A stretch of 64,000 nucleotides of DNA from Bacillota bacterium (GTDB lineage Bacteria; Bacillota; Clostridia; Lachnospirales; Lachnospiraceae). The position numbers were made by a program, and so were the translations under genes. The notes below the pieces were generated by a model. It did no database searches, had not been told where the DNA came from, and saw only the letters and a program-made list of their open reading frames with translations. Shown piece by piece: positions 15,911 through 24,644 of the stretch; positions within the stretch are counted from its first letter, which is position 1; the number at the start of each line of letters is the position of its first letter. The stretch spans positions 1 through 64,000 of the forward strand of contig JAEWMB010000042.1 of NCBI GenBank assembly GCA_023457255.1, written 5' to 3'.

Positions 15911-16796
15911 TTTACAAAACAGTAAAAAGCCAAGGTTTAAAAAGGTTTATATCGAAATCACAAATGTATGTAATTTGCAGTGTGATTTTTGCCCGAAGAC
16001 GAAACGAGTTCCTAAATTCCTGACAATTCCGGAATTTGAGTATATCATTGAGGGAGTAGCTCCTTATACAAAATTTATTTACCTTCACATCATGGGGGAA
16101 CCATTGCTCCATGAAAATCTGAAAGCATTTATTGAGATAGCAGCACAGAAAAACATAAAAGTTAATCTGACTACAAATGGAACCTTGCTTAGTCCTGAAA
16201 AGGAATTCTTACTGGAACTAAGTGCACTTAGGCAAATAAACATTTCTCTTCACAGCTTTGAGGCAAATGAGCAGTATCTTACGCTGCAGGAGTATGTTAA
16301 GTCTGTAATGAGCTTTGTAAAAAAAGCAGCAAAGTATTCGAAACTATTATGCAGTGTCAGGCTATGGAATATGGATTTTGGTGATATTAGAGGTGCCAAT
16401 TCTTTAAATAGAGAGATTTTGACGTTAATTGAACATGAATTGGAGCTTAAGGAATCTTTAGAAAAAAAGCTTCTTAGAGAGCACAGTTGTAAGGTTGGTC
16501 ATAATGTGTATCTGAATATGGCTCAAAAATTTGAATGGCCGGATATTAAGGGGAGTATGTTTAACGAAGAAGTATTTTGCTATGGATTACGGGATCAGAT
16601 AGGAGTTTTAGTGGACGGTACGGTTGTTCCTTGTTGTTTGGATAGTGAGGGAACTATAGAGCTTGGTAATCTATATAAACAAGATTTAGAGACGATATTA
16701 TCTTGTGATAGGGCGAAGCTGGTATATGATGGGTTCTCTCGAAGAATAGCAGCGGAAGAACTGTGTAAACGTTGCGGGTATGCTACCAGATTCTAG
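15903..16796 (+). CDS. Radical SAM protein with SPASM-like C-terminus
   Basis: A 297-residue enzyme. The radical SAM cluster motif is CNLQCDFC (CX3CX2C) near residues 23-30, followed by the HIMGEPLLH (GGE-like) and LTTNGTLL motifs. The C-terminal region has additional cysteines (FCYGL...VPCCLDSEG...ELCKRCGY) matching a SPASM domain that binds auxiliary Fe-S clusters. SPASM proteins modify peptides or proteins, or form thioether links. The coupled 69-residue gene upstream is the obvious candidate partner or substrate. The gene is followed by about 190 bases without features before the sigma factor. Confidence 0.9.
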   Translation: MNSLQNSKKPRFKKVYIEITNVCNLQCDFCPKTKRVPKFLTIPEFEYIIEGVAPYTKFIYLHIMGEPLLHENLKAFIEIAAQKNIKVNLTTNGTLLSPEKEFLLELSALRQINISLHSFEANEQYLTLQEYVKSVMSFVKKAAKYSKLLCSVRLWNMDFGDIRGANSLNREILTLIEHELELKESLEKKLLREHSCKVGHNVYLNMAQKFEWPDIKGSMFNEEVFCYGLRDQIGVLVDGTVVPCCLDSEGTIELGNLYKQDLETILSCDRAKLVYDGFSRRIAAEELCKRCGYATRF

Positions 16797-16982
16797 AGAA
16801 ACCATATTGAATTTAGTATTATTTTAGAATTCATTACGTTAAGGTTAGGAAGAAGCAGCAAAGCGGATTCCTAAAATCTGTTTGTATTAAAATCATCTAA
16901 AGTGTGTAGGGGTGATTCCCCTTGGAATTCATCTTGCATGCTTACTTTTCAGAGGCTATTTATCATGATAAAGGGAATCACC

Positions 16983-17483
16983 ATGGATAATAAATATGAA
17001 ATGTTAAAAGAATACATAGTAGGAAACCAAGCAAAATTTTACCGGTTGGCTTTTAGTTTTGTGCTCAATCAGGAGGCAGCGCTTGATGTTGTGCAGAATG
17101 CTATCCTGAAAGCCTTAGAAAACTATCGGAGCATTAGAGATATGAACTATTTATCTACCTGGTTTTATCGTGTATTAGTAAACGAATGCCATAGCTATAT
17201 AAAGAGTAGCAGGAGGATGGTATTGTTGTCTCCGGATTCTATTCCGGAAGAAGGTTATCTTGAAAAAGCATATGAATGCTGTCAGGATGAGGTGTTTAAC
17301 GAAGTTCTTAAGCTGCCGAAAAAGATTCGGACAGTCATTATACTGCGTTTTTATGAGGAGCTTTCTCTGTGTGAAATTTCGCAGATTACGGAAGCCAATT
17401 TAAGCACCGTAAAAACCAGACTGTATACAGGATTAAAAAAATTGAAGGTTAGTTTAAAGGAGTGGAAGAATGAATCATTTTAA
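16983..17483 (+). CDS. sigV: ECF RNA polymerase sigma factor, SigV-like
   Basis: A 166-residue extracytoplasmic-function sigma factor. Region 2 spans FYRLAFSFVLNQEAALDVVQNAILKALENY with YLSTWFYRVLVNECHSYIK, and region 4 is LPKKIRTVIILRFYEELSLCEISQITEANLSTVKTRLYTGLKKLK. I chose ATG 16983 (AAAGGGAATC upstream) over longer in-frame starts. The next gene overlaps by 14 bases and encodes an RsiV-type anti-sigma factor, which identifies the pair as SigV/RsiV-like; in Bacillus and Clostridioides this system responds to lysozyme. No autoregulatory -35/-10 pair could be assigned with confidence. Confidence 0.88.
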   Translation: MDNKYEMLKEYIVGNQAKFYRLAFSFVLNQEAALDVVQNAILKALENYRSIRDMNYLSTWFYRVLVNECHSYIKSSRRMVLLSPDSIPEEGYLEKAYECCQDEVFNEVLKLPKKIRTVIILRFYEELSLCEISQITEANLSTVKTRLYTGLKKLKVSLKEWKNESF

Positions 17484-18342
17484 ACTATCAAAAGAGAAAT
17501 ACCAAAGTATAGGTATCCCCGATGAGTTAGAGGGCAGAGTGGATGGAACCATTGCTGACTTTGAGGCAGGTATACCAAAAAATAGGATATCACCCTTCAC
17601 AATTTCTATAGTGTCAGCTGCAGCGGCCTTCGTCCTTTTAGTGGTTGGTCTTAACACCAGTGAAGCTTTTGCTATGAAAGTAGGAGAATTGCCGGTAGTC
17701 GGTGCAATTGCAAGAGTATTCACTGTTAGAGATTATCAAAAAAGTAATGAAGACATGACGATAACGGCACAGATTCCGGAAATTATTGTAGACTCGGAAA
17801 AAGATGAGGTAAAGCTTGCAATTTCAGATATTAATGCAGAAATTAATGCACTGATAGAAAAGCATATAAAGCAGGCGGAAGAAAATATTCTAGAGTACAA
17901 AAAATTATTTCTTGAAACCGGCGGAACCAAAGAGGAGTTTGCAAAGAAGAATATAAAGGCGGATGTTACTTACGAAATTAAAAAGCAAACCAATACCATG
18001 ATATCGTTAGTCATAACATCGGTAGAAAACTGGGCAAACGCCTATGAAGAACAATTTTTTTATAACATCAACCTTGTGACCGGTGATGAAATAACCTTAC
18101 AGGAGGTTCTTGGAGATAATTATATTAAAATTGCTAATGATTCTATCAAGGAGCAAATGAAAGAAAGGGAACAAGAAAAAGAGGAGATATCGTATTTTGA
18201 AGGAGAGCAGGGGTTTCAATCCATTGGCGATACTGCAAATTTTTATCTGAATCAGGCAGGAAATCCAGTAATAGTGTTCGCGCGTTATGAAATTGCTCCC
18301 GGTGCATACGGAATTCAAGAGTTTGAAATTATTCCTTACTAA
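17470..18342 (+). CDS. rsiV: RsiV-like anti-sigma factor (DUF4163/DUF3298)
   Basis: A 290-residue single-pass membrane protein. A short cytoplasmic segment (1-42) would hold the sigma factor, a membrane helix lies at about 43-62 (ISIVSAAAAFVLLVVGL), and the extracellular part ends with the DUF3298-type NAGNPVIVFARYEIAPGAYGIQEFEI block. In B. subtilis the corresponding domain binds lysozyme, which triggers RsiV cleavage by signal peptidase and RasP and frees SigV. It overlaps the sigma gene by 14 bases. Regulated targets are not visible here; the holin that follows is a candidate only by position. Confidence 0.85.
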   Translation: MNHFKLSKEKYQSIGIPDELEGRVDGTIADFEAGIPKNRISPFTISIVSAAAAFVLLVVGLNTSEAFAMKVGELPVVGAIARVFTVRDYQKSNEDMTITAQIPEIIVDSEKDEVKLAISDINAEINALIEKHIKQAEENILEYKKLFLETGGTKEEFAKKNIKADVTYEIKKQTNTMISLVITSVENWANAYEEQFFYNINLVTGDEITLQEVLGDNYIKIANDSIKEQMKEREQEKEEISYFEGEQGFQSIGDTANFYLNQAGNPVIVFARYEIAPGAYGIQEFEIIPY

Positions 18343-18441
18343 GAATATCCTAATTTTATTCCTCATATGATATGGTAAGAATGTTTTTCGGAATATTGAG
18401 AAAAGAAGATTCCGGATATTTACCTAGAATAGGGGGGTATC

Positions 18442-18681
18442 ATGAAGATAACCAAGGGCACAATTATACGAACGATTATGTTAATTGTCGTGTTAGTTAA
18501 TTTGATTTTAAAGCGAACAGGCAAGCCGGTTATTGAAATAGAGGAAGGGACGGTAGCTAGCTTCGTTGAAACTGTGATTGAACTTGGTACAATAATTGTT
18601 GCATGGTGGGAAAATAACAGTTTTACACAAAATGCAAGAAAAGCTGATGACTATTTAAAGAAACTAAATACAACGAAATAA
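18442..18681 (+). CDS. Holin of the SPP1 type, outside any prophage
   Basis: A 79-residue protein, MKITKGTIIRTIMLIVVLVN at the start, then VIELGTIIVAWWENNSFTQNARKADDYLKKL. One or two membrane segments and a charged C-tail match the SPP1-family holins (the IVAWW-NNS-T--A-KAD-YL pattern). A TAGGGGGG ribosome site precedes the ATG. No endolysin or other phage gene is nearby, so this is an orphan holin-like gene. It could be a prophage relic or a domesticated protein for autolysis or protein release. Confidence 0.8.
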   Translation: MKITKGTIIRTIMLIVVLVNLILKRTGKPVIEIEEGTVASFVETVIELGTIIVAWWENNSFTQNARKADDYLKKLNTTK

Positions 18682-18701
18682 GAAGAAAGAATGGATGAAT
18701 T

Positions 18702-19832
18702 ATGAATCAGAGTACTAAGGTAAGAATAGCACTGATCGGTGTAGGAAGCATGGGAAAGAAGTATGCAGAATTACTGGAAGCGGGAAAAGTATTCCATCTT
18801 ATGTTAACAGCCGTTTGCTGCAGAAGTATAGAAAATCAAAATTGGGTGAAGGAAAATCTAAGTGAGGGTGTAAAAATCTACCAAAGCAGTGATGATTTGT
18901 TTTCACATCCGGAAGGATATGACGCTGTATTAATTGTAACCCCTCACAAACAGCATCCGGAATTAACAATAAAAGCATTCGAATTAAAAAAACATGTATT
19001 CTGTGATAAGCCGGCGGGAATTACTCTACTTGAGGCGAAGAAGATGGAATTGGCACAGATGAAATCCGGCTGCAAGTATGCCATGATGTTTCATAATCGA
19101 ACCTATCCGGTATTAAAAAAGATTAAGCAGTTATTGGATGACGGGGTTCTTGGAGAATTAAAACGGATTCAGCTTGTGAATACCATCTACTATCGCACGC
19201 AATATTATCATCATTCCAGTGACTGGCGAAGCAGTTGGAGCGGGGAAGGAGGAGGTGCGCTCATTAATCAAGGCCAACATATCTTAGATTACTGGCAATG
19301 GCTATTTGGGATGCCTCTTAGTCTTTATGCCTCTATTCCGTTTGGAAAATACAATTCCTTTGGAGTGGATGATGAAGTTACGTTACTCATGGAATATCCG
19401 AATAAAGTAACTGCCACTTTTCTTTTATCTACCGGTGAGATTTCCAGAGAAGAGGTTTTAACAATCGTTGGAACAAAAGGTTGTATTCAAGTAACAGGAA
19501 ATGAAATTGAACTTACAAGTTTTAGTATGGACTCTATGAAATATGGTAAAACTGCAAAAACAAATTCGAGAGAAGAGATACAGCAAACAAAAGAATTATT
19601 TATATGCAGTGAACCAAAGGAGCCTTATGAACAGATGCTTATAAATTTTGGAGAGGCAATAGTGAAAGGGAAAGCTCTCATTGCTCCGGGAGGAGAAGGT
19701 ACGAAGGCATTAGAGTTGACGAATGCTGCTTATCTTTCTGCTTTTTTGGGTGAGCGTGTCAGCTTGCCAATCGATTGTAACCAGTATGAAGAACTATTAA
19801 AGCTCAGGATTGAAAATGAACAAAACAAATAA
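18702..19832 (+). CDS. Gfo/Idh/MocA-family NAD(P)-dependent oxidoreductase
   Basis: A 376-residue oxidoreductase. The N-terminal Rossmann fold has ALIGVGSMGKKYAEL (about 11-25), followed by VTPHKQHPELTIKAF and the HVFCDKPAG segment in which the Lys contributes to catalysis. The C-terminal alpha/beta domain includes GEGGGALINQGQHILDYWQWLFG, with the His of the family's active site. These enzymes oxidise or reduce sugars, inositols or related compounds; the substrate is not evident. It follows the holin gene by 20 bases and is closed by a strong terminator. Confidence 0.9.
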   Translation: MNQSTKVRIALIGVGSMGKKYAELLEAGKVFHLMLTAVCCRSIENQNWVKENLSEGVKIYQSSDDLFSHPEGYDAVLIVTPHKQHPELTIKAFELKKHVFCDKPAGITLLEAKKMELAQMKSGCKYAMMFHNRTYPVLKKIKQLLDDGVLGELKRIQLVNTIYYRTQYYHHSSDWRSSWSGEGGGALINQGQHILDYWQWLFGMPLSLYASIPFGKYNSFGVDDEVTLLMEYPNKVTATFLLSTGEISREEVLTIVGTKGCIQVTGNEIELTSFSMDSMKYGKTAKTNSREEIQQTKELFICSEPKEPYEQMLINFGEAIVKGKALIAPGGEGTKALELTNAAYLSAFLGERVSLPIDCNQYEELLKLRIENEQNK

Positions 19833-19848
19833 GAAGTTTTAAGCAGAC

Positions 19849-19887
19849 AGGTGCCGGTATAGAAGACTATACTGGTACCTTTTTTTC
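19849..19887 (+). terminator. Terminator after the Gfo/Idh gene
   Basis: Arms 19849-19862 and 19867-19880 form a 14-bp stem with one G-U pair and a four-base loop, followed by seven T residues. Confidence 0.9.
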
Positions 19888-20024
19888 TAATTGGATACAG
19901 AAGGAAGAAAGCAGGAATCCAATATACGCAATACTTATGATAAGGTATTATTATGCGAAACGCCAACGAAATTAGGGTAGATTTGTGAGGTTTGATGAAG
20001 AATAAACAAAATTTGGAAAAAGTA

Positions 20025-20053
20025 TTGACGAAACTTCCGAATTACGATAATTT
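20025..20053 (+). promoter_or_regulatory. Promoter of the HD-GYP gene
   Basis: TTGACG (20025-20030), 17 bases, TAATTT (20048-20053). It lies about 50 bases before the start codon. Confidence 0.6.
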
Positions 20054-20104
20054 AATCTTATAAGATGTATACTAATACAGTTATTCTAAGGAGAGTAGGC
20101 TTTG

Positions 20105-21283
20105 ATGCATAAAAGAAAAAAGATTTCCTATATGTTTTTGCTTATCCTGTTGTTTTTGCTACTTTTCAGCTTTTATATTGGAAAACAGCCTATGAATCAG
20201 GATAGGGAGGTAATGCTTTTTCAAGAAATCACGAAAAATAATTACGAGAGTTTGGAGTATAATGTTATAATTCGTACGTCGAAACAGTGGGACGATAATG
20301 ATTACACAGAAATAGGAGCCCAATACGACGGGGTTTTTTATAATAATACGAAGATAGATATTTCCGATTGGAGAATTGAGGTAGAGGTGCCCGATAAGAG
20401 CCGGATTGACAGCGCTTGGAATGGAGTATATGAATTTGAGAACCAAAAATTAGTGATTACTTCTGTAGAATATAATGAAAAGTTGTCAGGGAAAGAATCG
20501 ATGACGTTTGGATTTATTATGTACACTGAAAATGATTTTGAGGTTGATAATATCACGCTGCATGTAACCAGAATTATTAGAATTAATGATTATCCTCTTT
20601 ACTGGGCATTGATTATTGCATTGGTTCTCCTTCTTATTACAATGGTCGTTTATTGCTTTTTTGAGTTAAGGTTTCGAGGGCTAAAGGCAAAGCATAGAGA
20701 ATATAAAGCTGTAATTGAACAATCCCTTCGAACCTTTGCTAATATTATTGATGCGAAGGATGAGTATACGAAAGGACATTCTGAGCGGGTTGCCGTATAT
20801 TCCAGAGAGATTACAAAACGTATGGGAGGTTCAGAACAGGAGCAGGAAAATATCTACTATATGGCATTGCTTCACGATATCGGAAAGATTGCAATCCCAG
20901 ATAATATTTTAAATAAGCCGGAAAGATTGACAATAGAAGAGCAGAACATTATCAAAACTCACTCCTCCGTAGGCGGCGAGATATTGAAAGATTTTTCAAC
21001 GATACCTGGTATCAGTGATGGTGCATGCTATCACCATGAACGTTACGATGGAGATGGTTACAATGAAGGATTAAAAGGAAAAGAAATACCAAAGTGTGCA
21101 CGAATAATCTGTATTGCGGATGCTTATGATGCGATGGCAAGTGCACGCTGTTATCGTCCGCCGTTAAGTGAGGAGTATATATTAAAGGAATTAAAGGATT
21201 GCTCCGGAAAACAATTTGATCCGGTTATTGTAACCTATATGATTACTATGATACATGAAAAATATGCACCTTTGGCGCAATAG
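20105..21283 (+). CDS. Membrane HD-GYP c-di-GMP phosphodiesterase with an external CBM2-like domain
   Basis: A 392-residue signalling protein. A signal-anchor lies at 8-25, an external domain at about 34-158, a second membrane helix at about 164-187, and a cytoplasmic HD-GYP domain at about 205-385. The catalytic motifs are complete: LLHDIGKIAIPD (H257, D258) and HHERYDGDGY (from H310), with GYN replacing the usual GYP. The external domain reads like a family 2 carbohydrate-binding module: IDISDWRIEVEVP (W89), IDSAWNGVYEF (W105), LVITSVEYNEKLSGKES and FGFIMY at the end. It should hydrolyse c-di-GMP in response to an external, possibly polysaccharide, signal. ATG 20105 follows AAGGAGAG. A convergent EAL gene follows. 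Confidence 0.88.
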   Translation: MHKRKKISYMFLLILLFLLLFSFYIGKQPMNQDREVMLFQEITKNNYESLEYNVIIRTSKQWDDNDYTEIGAQYDGVFYNNTKIDISDWRIEVEVPDKSRIDSAWNGVYEFENQKLVITSVEYNEKLSGKESMTFGFIMYTENDFEVDNITLHVTRIIRINDYPLYWALIIALVLLLITMVVYCFFELRFRGLKAKHREYKAVIEQSLRTFANIIDAKDEYTKGHSERVAVYSREITKRMGGSEQEQENIYYMALLHDIGKIAIPDNILNKPERLTIEEQNIIKTHSSVGGEILKDFSTIPGISDGACYHHERYDGDGYNEGLKGKEIPKCARIICIADAYDAMASARCYRPPLSEEYILKELKDCSGKQFDPVIVTYMITMIHEKYAPLAQ

Positions 21284-21286
21284 GGA

Positions 21287-21343
21287 AACGAACAAAATCC
21301 AATAAGAAACTATGAACTTCTTAATTGGATTTTGTTCGTTTTT
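21287..21343. terminator. Bidirectional terminator between HD-GYP and EAL genes
   Basis: A stem of about 22 bp with one bulged A, arms from 21287 to 21308 and from 21318 to 21341, flanked by A and T runs. It serves both convergent genes. Confidence 0.9.
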
Positions 21344-21414
21344 TATTCCTAATAGGAACAAATTCAGAAAGCGTGCTTTTTTTCTTGTTTTCCTATGCAC
21401 TCAGCAAAGATTAC

Positions 21415-22812
21415 TCAGACTTTTGGGATAGAATATAAAAGTTTCTCATAGTCCGATAAAGGCATCGGCTTGTAATATAAATACCCTTGTGCTTTATAAC
21501 AGCCACATTCGATTAAGAACTGTTCTTGTTCTTTGGTCTCCACCCCTTCTGCAATCATATCAAGACCTAATTCTGCAAGCATCGATATAATATAACGAAT
21601 CACGGTACGGCTCTTTGAACTGCCTAGATTACTTAAAAAGATCCGGTCAATTTTAACTTCGTCAAGAGGTTCGTCCTTTAACATATTCATGGAGCTGTAT
21701 CCGGAGCCAAAATCGTCCATGGAAAAAGAAAATCCTTTCTCCTGTAACATTCTCATACATTGAAATAAAAAGGTGGAGTTTTCAGCCAGAGCGCTCTCCG
21801 TAATCTCTAAGGTAATCAGTTTTGGAGGTACATTATATTCTTTTGATAAGCGGCATAAAACTTCTACGAAATCTTTCTGATATTCATGAAGCCTTGATAC
21901 GTTGACTGAGATAGGCAGGGGTGCGAAGCCTTGATTCATTAATTTTTGCAAGAACTGAAAAACTTCGGTCCAAACATAGATATCAACATCGACGATATAA
22001 CCACTTTTTTCAAGCACCGGAATATAGAGACTTGGATACAGGTAACCTTCGATAGGATGTTTCCAGCGCAGTAAGGCTTCACCGCCGATAATATCGCCTG
22101 TCTTTATATTTATTTTAGGTTGTATATGTACTTCTAATTGCCGATCCTTTAGTGCAGTTGTTATCTCATTTTCAATCTTTTTTTCCAAGAGCAGTGAAGT
22201 ACGCAGATCGTTATCATAAAAGGAATAAAAGGAGAAAACCTTACCTTTGATTGTTTGCAATGCTAAGTTAGCATAATCATTTAAAAGGCTTATGTCCATA
22301 CCGTACTCTGAGATACAGATGCCAAAAGCAGGAAGAATTTTGCAGGATATTGGAAATGAGGTTATTTTCTCTGCTAGGGAAGTAACAATATGAATTAAAT
22401 CTTGTGCTTCTTGATAAGGGGTGCATAAAACAAAAATATCAGCGCGAAGATGGCCAACGATGGTATGTTCCGCTTCATAAACCCGGAAACAGTCTGCAAT
22501 ATGCTTTAACAAGGCATCCCCTTGGCTTCGCCCGCAAAATTCATTCACAGTTTTAAAACGGTATAAATCCATGCGAATCAAGGCATATTTTTTTTCTTTA
22601 TGTGCTCTTAAGCATTCATTTCCTTTATAAAAAAAAGCATTATTCCCGTATAAGCCGGTCAGGGTATAGCGTGAAGCAGCAGCATTTTGTTCTGCCATCT
22701 TCTTAATTGAATACAGATATAATTCTTCTTTTCCTTCCTCTGTAAGCATTGGTGAGGAAGAAGTTTCTATTTCTTTAGCAAAACTCATAATTATGCTAGC
22801 CCTTCCTTCCAT
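21415..22812 (-). CDS. EAL c-di-GMP phosphodiesterase with a degenerate GGDEF domain
   Basis: A 465-residue soluble protein. The N-terminal half is a GGDEF fold (TGLYGNNAFF and YALIRMDLYRFKTVNEFCG) whose active site is changed to RADIF, so it should not make c-di-GMP but might bind GTP. The C-terminal EAL domain is intact: GGEALLRWKHP, PISVNVSR, LEITESAL, MDDFGSGYSS, VKIDR, IAEGVET and QGYLYYKPM. It should therefore degrade c-di-GMP. The start is uncertain: 22812 lacks a good ribosome site, and an ATG at 22788 has GGAAGGG at long spacing. It lies convergent to the HD-GYP gene and divergent from a chemoreceptor. Confidence 0.9.
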   Translation of the reverse strand: MEGRASIIMSFAKEIETSSSPMLTEEGKEELYLYSIKKMAEQNAAASRYTLTGLYGNNAFFYKGNECLRAHKEKKYALIRMDLYRFKTVNEFCGRSQGDALLKHIADCFRVYEAEHTIVGHLRADIFVLCTPYQEAQDLIHIVTSLAEKITSFPISCKILPAFGICISEYGMDISLLNDYANLALQTIKGKVFSFYSFYDNDLRTSLLLEKKIENEITTALKDRQLEVHIQPKINIKTGDIIGGEALLRWKHPIEGYLYPSLYIPVLEKSGYIVDVDIYVWTEVFQFLQKLMNQGFAPLPISVNVSRLHEYQKDFVEVLCRLSKEYNVPPKLITLEITESALAENSTFLFQCMRMLQEKGFSFSMDDFGSGYSSMNMLKDEPLDEVKIDRIFLSNLGSSKSRTVIRYIISMLAELGLDMIAEGVETKEQEQFLIECGCYKAQGYLYYKPMPLSDYEKLLYSIPKV

Positions 22813-22898
22813 ATTTTTATATTAAACTAACCATATTTTAGCACAAATCACCGAATAATACAATAATCAACAAAAAGCGACATAAAACCAGAAGAGAC

Positions 22899-22927
22899 GT
22901 GACAATTTTGAAAGATTATACTATAAT
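22899..22927 (+). promoter_or_regulatory. Promoter of the membrane chemoreceptor gene
   Basis: GTGACA (22899-22904), 17 bases, perfect TATAAT (22922-22927). The leader is about 170 bases; I see no recognisable riboswitch in it. Confidence 0.7.
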
Positions 22928-23102
22928 AGCAATAACCTAATTGAGAAGAAAGCAGCAATAAGACGGTTTCGGATAATATTCCAAGAGATTTTTTCTTATT
23001 TCTCTATAACAAAAACAGGCTCATGTGTCGATGAATAATGACAGAAGACTAGGCCTTTTATACTAGGAGTGTAGGAAGGTTGGTATTTAAGAGGAGGTAG
23101 TA

Positions 23103-24371
23103 ATGAAATACATATTGGAGAGGCTAAAGAACGTAAGAATCAGGATAAGAGTAGCTTCGCTGGCAGCATTGGCAGTATTGTTTTTAATTTTGATGCTATT
23201 CGTATCATTTATGAGTGAGGATATTACTTTAAGGGTTGGCATATTCATCTTAGTTGCAATTGTCGGTTTTTTGTATACAAAACTGATTTCTTTTTCCATT
23301 CTCCGGGAGATTAAGAGCTTAAAAGCGATTATGCTGGAGGTAGCGAAAGGAAATTTATCCGTAATCGTAGATGACAGTGTTAAAACGAAAGATGAATTTG
23401 GCGATTTCGCTCTGGCAATGGAGGCAACCTTAGTTCAATTAAATACATACCAGTCCTATATTGATGAAATTGCAGATGTGCTTCATGGGATGGCAGAAGG
23501 AAAGATGGAACTAAAACTTCACCAGTCTTATGACGGACAGTTTTTAGTAATCAAACAGGCTCTAATAGGGATTTCTACTTCTCTTAACCGTACGTTAAAA
23601 GGAATCAACATATCCTCCGATAAGGTTGCAAAAGAGGCGGAGAACCTGCAGATAACGGCGATACAGGTTTCCAATGGAACAACAGAGGAAGCCGCAACCA
23701 TTGAGGAGTTGACTGCTTCTATTCAGGAAATAACAACTCAAGTTACAGTAAATGCAGAGGGAGCGGTAGATGCTAAAAGTAAAATTTCATATATGGCTGA
23801 CACTGCTACATTAAATAATGAGAACATGATACAACTCTTAGGGGCGATGGATGATATACGAACCTCTTCGAATGAAATCGTAAATATTATTCAAACAATT
23901 GAAGGAATTGCAAGTCAAACAAATCTGCTTTCTTTGAATGCATCAATTGAAGCGGCAAGGGCAGGAGAGATGGGAAAAGGGTTTGCTGTTGTTGCCGGTG
24001 AAATTGGCAGCCTTGCAAATCAGAGCGTCAATGCAGTGAAAGTAACTTCCCGGTTAATTGAAAATACAATCCATGCGGTGGAGCATGGAGTAAACCTTGC
24101 GAATGAATCTGCAAAATCATCCAATGAGGTGGCTGACGTAGCAAAGAATATTACTAAAATTATGGATGACATAACAGGGAACTCCCAATCACAAAGTGAG
24201 CTTTTACAGCAATTCGCCGGAGCAGTGGAACAAATTGCAATTGTTGTGGATGGAAATAAAGCTGCTGCGGCATCCAGTGCACAAATGTCGGAAGAGTTAA
24301 CCAAAGAGGCGGTACACTTAAAGCAGATGATAGACCAATTTGAACTTTATAATGAAGACAGAAAAAATTAG
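23103..24371 (+). CDS. Membrane chemoreceptor lacking an external domain
   Basis: A 422-residue methyl-accepting chemotaxis protein. Two closely spaced membrane helices (about 18-39 and 45-66) leave only a few external residues, so any signal must be sensed in the membrane or cytoplasm. HAMP-like segments follow (FSILREIKSLKAIMLEVAKGNLSV and a second near 130-160), then the signalling coiled coil with the hairpin tip SQTNLLSLNASIEAARAGEMGKGFAVVAGEIGSLANQS. The C-terminus has no CheR-tethering pentapeptide. AAGAGGAGGTAG precedes the ATG, and a terminator closes the gene. Confidence 0.9.
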   Translation: MKYILERLKNVRIRIRVASLAALAVLFLILMLFVSFMSEDITLRVGIFILVAIVGFLYTKLISFSILREIKSLKAIMLEVAKGNLSVIVDDSVKTKDEFGDFALAMEATLVQLNTYQSYIDEIADVLHGMAEGKMELKLHQSYDGQFLVIKQALIGISTSLNRTLKGINISSDKVAKEAENLQITAIQVSNGTTEEAATIEELTASIQEITTQVTVNAEGAVDAKSKISYMADTATLNNENMIQLLGAMDDIRTSSNEIVNIIQTIEGIASQTNLLSLNASIEAARAGEMGKGFAVVAGEIGSLANQSVNAVKVTSRLIENTIHAVEHGVNLANESAKSSNEVADVAKNITKIMDDITGNSQSQSELLQQFAGAVEQIAIVVDGNKAAAASSAQMSEELTKEAVHLKQMIDQFELYNEDRKN

Positions 24372-24421
24372 ATGAAATCTTCTGTAGCAGATAATATTAT
24401 ATTTAAAGGAACATTTATAGA

Positions 24422-24455
24422 ATACCCAAAAAGACAATTTCTTTTTGGGTATTCT
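24422..24455 (+). terminator. Terminator after the chemoreceptor gene
   Basis: Perfect 12-bp arms ATACCCAAAAAG (24422-24433) and its complement (24441-24452). Confidence 0.75.
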
Positions 24456-24570
24456 CCATTCTGGGCAATAAACTTAAGCAGCTTGTTATGCACCAAATAG
24501 ACTGCACTTATCTTGAATTTTTGAAAACACTTCGCAATAATTACTTAGAAGATTTTAATCGGAGTTTAAT

Positions 24571-24599
24571 TTGAGTATTGCAAACGTTTGTTTTATAAT
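24571..24599 (+). promoter_or_regulatory. Promoter with embedded LacI-type operator for the glycosidase/exporter operon
   Basis: TTGAGT (24571-24576), 17 bases, TATAAT (24594-24599). The perfect palindrome CAAACGTTTG (24581-24590) lies entirely between the boxes. A central CG dyad of this kind is typical of LacI/GalR-family operators, and the site is also a partial match to a catabolite-response element. Confidence 0.65.
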
Positions 24600-24644
24600 A
24601 GGAGTAATTGAGCTATGAGCTGACTTAAAATGGGGGAAGAAAAA

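Noticed and set aside
22928..23102. Chemoreceptor leader considered as a c-di-GMP riboswitch
   Set aside because: The conserved c-di-GMP-I and -II core sequences are not visible; only scattered short matches exist.
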